A stretch of DNA of 64,000 bases. Origin: Terripilifer ovatus (GTDB lineage: Bacteria; Pseudomonadota; Alphaproteobacteria; Rhizobiales; Beijerinckiaceae). The notes beneath the pieces were generated by a model. It worked only from the letters and a program-made list of their open reading frames with translations. It searched no databases and was not told the origin of the DNA. This document shows, piece by piece, positions 58,608 to 64,000 of the stretch (position 1 is its first letter; every line of letters starts with the position of its first letter). Both the position numbers and the translations under genes were made by a program. The DNA lies in contig JARHVB010000023.1 of assembly GCA_029222685.1 (NCBI GenBank), positions 1 through 64,000 of the forward strand, written 5' to 3'.

Positions 58608-60893
58608 CTAAAGCCGGGCTTCCCGCGCGCGCAGATCCTTCTCCACAAGCTGCGGGCTCTTGTCGCCGGCGTTGAGGCGAGCCCGGTAGATGCCCAGATT
58701 CTCGACCACGCGCTGCACGTAATTGCGCGTTTCCGTAATGGGAATGCGCTCGACCCAATCGATGGGATCGACGCCGGGCTTGCGCGGATCGCCATAGGCG
58801 GCGATCCATTCCTTCACCCTTTTGCCGCCGGCATTATAGGCGGCGAAGGTGAGGATCAGCGATTGTCCCTGTTCGTCCATCAGATCGGCGAGATGCGCGG
58901 CGCCGAGCTGCGCATTGAACGCCGTGTCGCTGAGCAGGCGTTTTTCATCGAAGGCGACGCCGGCGCGCTGTGCCGTGCGCCGCGCCGTCGAGGTCAGCAT
59001 CTGCATCAGGCCTTTGGCGCCGGCGTGAGACACGACATCGCCTTGAAACGCGCTTTCCTGCCGCGCGATCGAATAGACGACCGGCAGTTCGGCCGATCTG
59101 GCCAGCGGCGTGAAATCGGGAACGCCGAAGGTCGGGAAGGCAACATCGTCGAGGGCGACGCCGCGTTGCGAGGCGAGCTTGCCGAGCAGCAGGGTGGCGC
59201 GCGCATCGCGGCTGCGCGCGGTGACGGCGGCGAGCGCGGCGATCTGCGATTTGTCTTCCAGGGTGCGGGCCAGATCGACCGTGAGACGGAACGCCAAATC
59301 CTTTTCACCGACGGACAAAAATGCTTCGACCGCGCGGATCGCTTCGTCGCGCTGGTCGCCGGTGGCGACGGTCGTAGCCTGGCGCAGCGGCGCATCCGGC
59401 AGGCCCAGGCGAGCGCGTGCGAGTTGGCCGTAATAGGTGCTGGATTGCTCGGCGGCGATGGCATAGAGCCGGCCGGCATCTTCCGGCTCCTCGCCGCGCT
59501 CGGCCGCGCGCGCCTGCCAATAAGCGGCCCTGGCGCGCGAGATCGGCGTCTGCGCGATTTCCAGCGCAGCCGCGAAATGTCCGAGCGCCGTGGTCGGGTC
59601 GTTGAGGAAGCGCAATGCGATCCATCCGGCGTGAAATTCCGCCTCGATGCGTGCTTCGTTCGATGTGGCGCGATGGCCGGCAGCGATGCGCCAGGCCATG
59701 GTGGCATCGCCCTCGTCGAGCAGCTTTCGGGCGATGAGCCGGCGTTCGGTCCACCAGTCGTCGCCGCTGACGAGCGCTTCGGCGCTGTCGGGCGCGGTCA
59801 TCATCGCGGCGGCGGCTTCCTGGGTCTTGCCGGCGCGGCGCAGAACCTGGATGCGGGCGAACAGATAGGTCGGGTCCGTGCGCATCGTCTTGGGCACGGC
59901 CTCCATCAGCTTGTCGGAGGCTACCTCATTGGCGACGGCGTTGCGGGCCTTTGCCAGCGCCATGTAATCGGGGGAGACGAATGCCGCCGCGCGCAGCGAG
60001 GCCGGCAGCTTCTCCTTGTAGAACAGACGGTCGGAGCGGAACCGGTGATCCTGCGTAGTCAGCAGGTCGCCGAATTCCTTCTTCAGCGCCGTTTCCGTCC
60101 AGGCGCCGATGTCTTCGTTACGCCAGACCTGCGCGACGAGCGCTGCGGCTTCCTTGGGATGCTTGTCGATGAGAAGCAGCCGCGCTTTGGCGAGCCGGCC
60201 GGAGGCTGAGACAGGCGTGTGACGGCCGAAATAGGCGCGCGCCTGGGCTAAGTTCTTGTCGGCATAGAGCGCATCTTCGGCGCGCCCGCGCATGAAGCTG
60301 TCGGCTGGCCATTGCGGATGCTGGTCGGCGAAGGCGATCAGTCTGGCGAAGCCGGCGGGTCGCGGCTGCAGGCGCAGCGCCGCCCATTCGAGCGCCGTGC
60401 GGGCGAGAGGGTCGCTGGCATTGCGCGCCGCCGCATCGCCGCGCACGAAATCGTTCTTGCGGTAGGCATCGAGCGCCTCGCGGACGGCGGCGGCGTCGGG
60501 ATGGGGCGGAAACAGCACTTCCGCAGGCTTTGGCAGATCGGACTTGGACGCATCGCTTGCCGTGTCGTCGGGCAGGGGGGACGCTGCTTCCGGAGCATAA
60601 GCCAATTCGGGACCTGGTTTGGGCGCCGGCTGCGGAAAAATCGCGTGGGCGAGATTGTGGGCCAAGGCTTCGAGCGCGGTTTTCGGGGAATGTTCGGGCG
60701 GAAATGGCGCGATTGTACCTGGATTCAAGGCAGCCTTGACGGCGGGCGTCAGGACGATTTGGCTGGAAATCGGTTGCGAGCCGGAAATTGAGTGCGCAAC
60801 GGGTCGCCCCGGAATGCCCGCGCCCGTCGGCAACAGCACAATCGCGCCGCCGGCGGCGATTCCAAACAGCGATTGGACGAAGGGAAGGCGCAA
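58608..60893 (-). CDS. slt: Soluble lytic murein transglycosylase
   Basis: A 761-residue periplasmic enzyme that cleaves peptidoglycan glycan strands. The N-terminus has a signal-like segment (LFGIAAGGAIVLLPTGAG), a long helical superhelix of Ala-rich repeats forms the U-shaped domain, and the C-terminal SLT domain carries the catalytic Glu in ARQESAFQGDVVSHAGAKGLMQ plus AAYNAGGKRVKEW. Length fits Slt70-type proteins with an extended N-terminus. It diverges from dapA; the slt-dapA-smpB order is common in Hyphomicrobiales. Confidence 0.92.
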   Translation of the reverse strand: MRLPFVQSLFGIAAGGAIVLLPTGAGIPGRPVAHSISGSQPISSQIVLTPAVKAALNPGTIAPFPPEHSPKTALEALAHNLAHAIFPQPAPKPGPELAYAPEAASPLPDDTASDASKSDLPKPAEVLFPPHPDAAAVREALDAYRKNDFVRGDAAARNASDPLARTALEWAALRLQPRPAGFARLIAFADQHPQWPADSFMRGRAEDALYADKNLAQARAYFGRHTPVSASGRLAKARLLLIDKHPKEAAALVAQVWRNEDIGAWTETALKKEFGDLLTTQDHRFRSDRLFYKEKLPASLRAAAFVSPDYMALAKARNAVANEVASDKLMEAVPKTMRTDPTYLFARIQVLRRAGKTQEAAAAMMTAPDSAEALVSGDDWWTERRLIARKLLDEGDATMAWRIAAGHRATSNEARIEAEFHAGWIALRFLNDPTTALGHFAAALEIAQTPISRARAAYWQARAAERGEEPEDAGRLYAIAAEQSSTYYGQLARARLGLPDAPLRQATTVATGDQRDEAIRAVEAFLSVGEKDLAFRLTVDLARTLEDKSQIAALAAVTARSRDARATLLLGKLASQRGVALDDVAFPTFGVPDFTPLARSAELPVVYSIARQESAFQGDVVSHAGAKGLMQMLTSTARRTAQRAGVAFDEKRLLSDTAFNAQLGAAHLADLMDEQGQSLILTFAAYNAGGKRVKEWIAAYGDPRKPGVDPIDWVERIPITETRNYVQRVVENLGIYRARLNAGDKSPQLVEKDLRAREARL

Positions 60894-61011
60894 GGGCGAT
60901 CTTTCGTTGGCGACAGGTCCGGATGGCTAAGGTGCCGGTTCCGTCTTTAGGAATGCTTAACCACACGTCGGGCAGCACAAACAGGCGGGAAGCTTCAAAT
61001 CAGCCGCCATA

Positions 61012-61098
61012 GCGTTTTCCGATCCACCTGGATCGGAAAACGCGCCTGGGTTTAGAGAGAGCGTTTTCGAAACGGCATCACTTCGCTTGAAAATGCTC
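61012..61098. repeat. Two hairpins in the slt-dapA gap
   Basis: A perfect 14-bp stem, GCGTTTTCCGATCC / GGATCGGAAAACGC (61012-61025 and 61030-61043), is followed by AGAGCGTTTTC ... GAAAATGCTCT (about 61063-61098). The second belongs to the same repeat family as the elements at 14351, 24779 and 36446. They lie 125-200 bp before the dapA start, in the region that must contain its promoter. Confidence 0.85.
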
Positions 61099-61224
61099 TG
61101 GCGTTAACCAAACAGGGTCTTTCCACGTCTAGGGCAAAGAGCTATCAAGTTGTACTTAGGATTGCTGCTAATTGCGGCGTCCGTGCGGCAAAGGTTGCCG
61201 CGTGCGAGGAAGAGGATTTTCGGC

Positions 61225-62139
61225 ATGACCAAGGCCGCCGGACTCAAGGGCTGGATGACTGCACTCGTGACGCCGTTCCGCGACGGCAAGGTCGACGAGG
61301 CCGGCTTCCGCAAACTGGTCGACTGGCAGATCGCCGAGGGCATCCACGGCCTGGTGCCTGTCGGCACCACCGGCGAAAGCCCGACCCTGTCCCATGCCGA
61401 GCATCACCGCGTGGTCGAGATCTGCGTCGCCGAAGCCAGGGGCCGCGTCCCGGTCATCGCCGGCGCCGGCTCCAACAATACGCTCGAGGCCGTGGAACTG
61501 GCCCGCCATGCGGAAAAGGCCGGGGCCAGCGCCGTGCTCGTCGTCACGCCCTATTACAACAAGCCCAATCAGGAGGGCATGTATCGGCACTTCAAGGCGA
61601 TCAACGACGCCATCGGCATTCCGATCATTATGTACAACATTCCGCCGCGCTCGGTGATCGACCTCTCGGTCGAGACGATGCAGCGGCTGTTCGAACTCAA
61701 GAACATCGCCGGCGTGAAGGATGCGACCGGCAATGTCGGCCGCATTTCCATGCAGCGCGCGGCCATGGGGCCTGATTTCGTGCAGTTCTCCGGCGACGAC
61801 ATCACGGCGCTGTCGTGCCTCGCCGCCGGCGCCCACGGCTGCATTTCGGTCGTCTCCAACATCGCGCCAATGGCCTGTTCGCAATTGCAGGAAGCCTGGG
61901 ATCGCGGCGACGCCCGTCAGGCGCTGGCAATCCAGGACCGGCTGACGCCGCTGCATCTGGCGACATTCCTCGAGGCGGGTGTCTCCGGCGCCAAGCATGG
62001 TCTGTCGGTGCTCGGCCGCATGCTCGAAGACGTGCGCCTGCCGCTGGTGCCGATGGTCGATGCCAACAAGGCGAAGCTGCGCGCCGCCATGGTTCATGCC
62101 GGCCTGGTCGAGGCGGCCGGCGTCCGCGCGGCGGAATAG
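61225..62139 (+). CDS. dapA: 4-hydroxy-tetrahydrodipicolinate synthase
   Basis: A 304-residue class I aldolase that condenses pyruvate and aspartate semialdehyde in lysine and diaminopimelate synthesis. Landmarks are [10 protein letters not shown] (Thr48, Thr49), Tyr137 in MYNIPPRS and the Schiff-base Lys165 in GVKDATGN. The length is standard. ATG 61225 follows GAGGAAGAGGA; the longer frame from 61150 has no support. It is a core gene followed by the PaiB-like gene and smpB in the same direction. Confidence 0.96.
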   Translation: MTKAAGLKGWMTALVTPFRDGKVDEAGFRKLVDWQIAEGIHGLVPVGTTGESPTLSHAEHHRVVEICVAEARGRVPVIAGAGSNNTLEAVELARHAEKAGASAVLVVTPYYNKPNQEGMYRHFKAINDAIGIPIIMYNIPPRSVIDLSVETMQRLFELKNIAGVKDATGNVGRISMQRAAMGPDFVQFSGDDITALSCLAAGAHGCISVVSNIAPMACSQLQEAWDRGDARQALAIQDRLTPLHLATFLEAGVSGAKHGLSVLGRMLEDVRLPLVPMVDANKAKLRAAMVHAGLVEAAGVRAAE

Positions 62140-62179
62140 CGTTTCCGACGGCGGGCAGCGGGCCCCTGAGTAACAAGCT

Positions 62180-62815
62180 ATGTACCAGCCGGAGCATTTC
62201 AAAGTCGGCGAGGCCGATGCCGTGCGCGCCTTCATCCGTGCGCATCCACTCGGCATGCTGATCACCGGCGGCGGGGGCGGCCTTAGCGCCAATCCGCTGC
62301 CGATGCTGCTGGATACGACGCCGGATGGCGACGTCTTGCGGACGCACATGGCTCGCGCCAACGAGCAATGGCGGGATATCGGCGATGGCGCGTCGGTGAT
62401 GGTTCTCTTTCAGGGGGCCGAGCACTATATCTCGCCTGGATGGTATGCGACCAAGATCGAGACGGGGCAGGTGGTGCCGACCTGGAACTATCTGGTCGCT
62501 GAAGTCCACGGGGTGGCGAAGGTCATGGACGATCCGGCTTGGATCCGGCGGCAGGTCGCGGATTTGACGGCGTCGCAGGAAAGGGCGCGGCCAGTGCCCT
62601 GGGCGCCGGACGACGCGCCGGCGAAATTCATCGATGCGCAATTGCGCGCCATTGTCGGCATCAGCATCGAGGTGACGGCGATGGCAGGCAAATTCAAACT
62701 GTCGCAGAACCGCCCCGAGCGTGATCGCCGGTCGGTTATTGCGCATTTACAAGACGGTGATCACAAAGCGGCCGACATGGCTGCCTTGATCCGATCGCAG
62801 AAATCAGGAGATTGA
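62180..62815 (+). CDS. PaiB-family FMN-binding protein
   Basis: A 211-residue protein of the FMN-binding split-barrel family typified by Bacillus PaiB: YQPEHFKVGEADAVRAFIRAHPLGML, LRTHMARANEQW, VMVLFQGAEHYISPGWYATK, VPTWNYLVAEVHG and a closing GIEI-like strand (VGISIEVTAMAGKFKLSQNR). PaiB is a negative regulator of sporulation and protease genes in Bacillus; in proteobacteria the role is unknown. It sits between dapA and smpB. Confidence 0.9.
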   Translation: MYQPEHFKVGEADAVRAFIRAHPLGMLITGGGGGLSANPLPMLLDTTPDGDVLRTHMARANEQWRDIGDGASVMVLFQGAEHYISPGWYATKIETGQVVPTWNYLVAEVHGVAKVMDDPAWIRRQVADLTASQERARPVPWAPDDAPAKFIDAQLRAIVGISIEVTAMAGKFKLSQNRPERDRRSVIAHLQDGDHKAADMAALIRSQKSGD

Positions 62816-62818
62816 TCC

Positions 62819-63295
62819 TTGGCGTCAAAGCCCGAGCCGCGTTTCAAGATCGCTGCGGAAAACCGCAGGGCGCGGTACGAATTCGAAATCGGCGAGAAGA
62901 TGGAAGCGGGCCTGGCGTTGACGGGCACCGAGGTCAAATCGCTGCGCACCGGTAAGGCGACGATCGCGGAAAGCTATGTCGGCGTAACGCGGAGCGGCGA
63001 GGTCGAATTGATCAACGCCAATATCCCGGAATACCTGCAGGCCAACCGCTTCAATCACGAGCCCAAGCGGGCGCGTAAACTGCTGCTCAAGGCGCGCGAG
63101 ATCGTCAAACTGGCCCAGGGCGTCGAACGCGAGGGCATGACCATCGTGCCATTGAAGCTGTATTTCAACGAGCGCGGGCGGGCGAAGCTTGAAATCGCGC
63201 TCGGTCGCGGCAAGAAGCTGCATGACAAGCGCGAGACCGAGAAGAACCGCGATTGGAACCGGGAGAAAGCCCGCGTGCTGCGCGACCGCGGGTGA
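62819..63295 (+). CDS. smpB: SsrA-binding protein
   Basis: A 158-residue RNA-binding protein needed with tmRNA to rescue stalled ribosomes. Family blocks are [42 protein letters not shown] and [30 protein letters not shown]. The start is TTG with AGGAG 8 bases upstream; no ATG is available at the conserved N-terminus. It starts 3 bp after the PaiB-like stop. The ssrA gene itself is not in this window. Confidence 0.96.
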   Translation: MASKPEPRFKIAAENRRARYEFEIGEKMEAGLALTGTEVKSLRTGKATIAESYVGVTRSGEVELINANIPEYLQANRFNHEPKRARKLLLKAREIVKLAQGVEREGMTIVPLKLYFNERGRAKLEIALGRGKKLHDKRETEKNRDWNREKARVLRDRG

Positions 63296-63308
63296 TGGCG
63301 ACGGGATT

Positions 63309-64000
63309 TTAAGGTGCTGCCGGTTTAACTGTTACGCCAGCAGCCTGCAGATCGGCGAGAAGCCGCTTTTTGATCGATTCAGCCATGGCGAAACGATTCA
63401 AGGCGCCGGAAATGTCGGCAGCAAAGCGCGGATATTCGCTGGTCAGATGCGATTTCCATTTCTCCGTCGTCTCGTCATGACCGGCGCGGTGCGAGACGAT
63501 GATGCGTGCGATCAGGCCTAGCGGCGTGCGTGTCGAGGACGTGCGTATGGCGTGCCGGCGCGCCTGAATCTCGTCGCCGTTCAAATAGGAATTGAGGAAA
63601 AAATAGAACTCCAGCCAACTCGCCTTGCTTTCGACCGCGCTGGCGACCTCGTTGAGAAGCGCCATCCCCGGTTCGAATTCGCCGCGGATTACGTAGGCGC
63701 TGCCGACGCGGCTTTTGATTTCCATGGAAAACGGGTTGAGGGCGAGCGCCTGCCGGGCTGATTCGAATGCATCGTCGAAGCGCCTGTCGTAGAAGCGCGC
63801 CATGAACAGGGCCTGATGGGCGCGCGCTGAATGAGGGCTGAGTTCAACGGCTTCATTGGCTGCGGTCAAGGCATCCGTCAGCGGTTGCTGGCCCTCGTTG
63901 ATCAGATAGCCTTTGAGATATCCATCGAGGATGAGGATGGCGAGGACCGCGTAGCCGGAACTGGATTTCGGATCCGACTTCAATGACCGTTCGACACAGC
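63309..64000 (-). CDS. Tetratricopeptide-repeat protein, cut by the window edge
   Basis: The visible C-terminal part has TPR units: ALTAANEAVELSPHSARAHQALFMARFYDRRFDDAFESARQALALNPFSMEIKSRVGSAYVIRGEFEPGMALLNEV. The frame remains open to the last base and reads CVERSLKSDPKSSSGYA, itself the start of another TPR, so the gene begins beyond the window. In this bacterial group such repeats often follow a winged-helix or adenylate-cyclase domain, but nothing here shows which. It converges with smpB, with 13 bp between the stops. Confidence 0.78.
   Translation of the reverse strand, partial: CVERSLKSDPKSSSGYAVLAILILDGYLKGYLINEGQQPLTDALTAANEAVELSPHSARAHQALFMARFYDRRFDDAFESARQALALNPFSMEIKSRVGSAYVIRGEFEPGMALLNEVASAVESKASWLEFYFFLNSYLNGDEIQARRHAIRTSSTRTPLGLIARIIVSHRAGHDETTEKWKSHLTSEYPRFAADISGALNRFAMAESIKKRLLADLQAAGVTVKPAAP

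Noticed and set aside
58587-60209. A 540-codon open frame on the plus strand
   Set aside because: It is antisense to slt, whose SLT domain and catalytic Glu are clear.

Overview
The window is high-GC DNA, probably from a free-living alphaproteobacterium of the Hyphomicrobiales. The order slt, dapA, paiB-like, smpB at the right end, a DUF6481-type small protein, and repeated intergenic hairpins of a kind common in that order support this. The species cannot be named from the sequence alone. No transposase, integrase, phage gene or CRISPR array was seen.

About 1-58.5 kb is a dense catabolic region. Left part (0.1-21.4 kb): an enoyl-CoA hydratase/lyase of the hydroxycinnamoyl-CoA type diverges from a Rieske oxygenase, which is followed by a MetE-like zinc protein, a Bug receptor and a LysR regulator. 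Then comes a six-gene operon (epimerase, creatinase-like M24 protein, cupin, CocE-type hydrolase, Bug receptor, LigF-like GST). Next is a stretch of gene relics around a lone ABC binding protein, a three-gene operon, a divergent pair (extradiol dioxygenase and PEP-mutase-family lyase) and a lower-GC tsdBA thiosulfate dehydrogenase pair.

Centre (21.4-34.5 kb): eleven closely spaced minus-strand genes run from 29737 down to 21460 (two small proteins, Rieske oxygenase, RidA, extradiol dioxygenase, ABC transporter, SDR, alpha/beta hydrolase, IclR). They diverge from four plus-strand genes (cupin, SDR, ThDP enzyme, aspartate dehydrogenase). This reads as one locus for import, hydroxylation, ring cleavage, hydrolysis and lower-pathway processing of an aromatic, possibly nitrogen-containing, substrate. 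I regard it as the best candidate for an undescribed pathway.

Right centre (34.5-52.5 kb): a diguanylate cyclase and an Rnk-like factor; then a third Rieske cluster (ABC receptor, Rieske oxygenase, M24 protein, MarR regulator, class II aldolase, complete ABC importer, GT90-like protein); then a carboxymuconolactone-decarboxylase-like / luciferase-like monooxygenase / hydrolase operon with a LysR regulator and an AAHS aromatic-acid permease.

Right end (52.5-64 kb): SRPBCC protein, tRNA-Ser(GCU), BON-like protein, hydrolase, a second Bug plus MetE-like pair, a GntR regulator, and then core genes slt, dapA, paiB-like, smpB and a TPR protein cut by the window edge.

Recurring themes are three Rieske oxygenases with no reductase in the window, three Bug receptors with no TctAB membrane partner, two MetE-like proteins each near a Bug receptor, two M24 proteins with unusual metal-site residues, and three gene relics derived from paralogues of intact genes in the same window.
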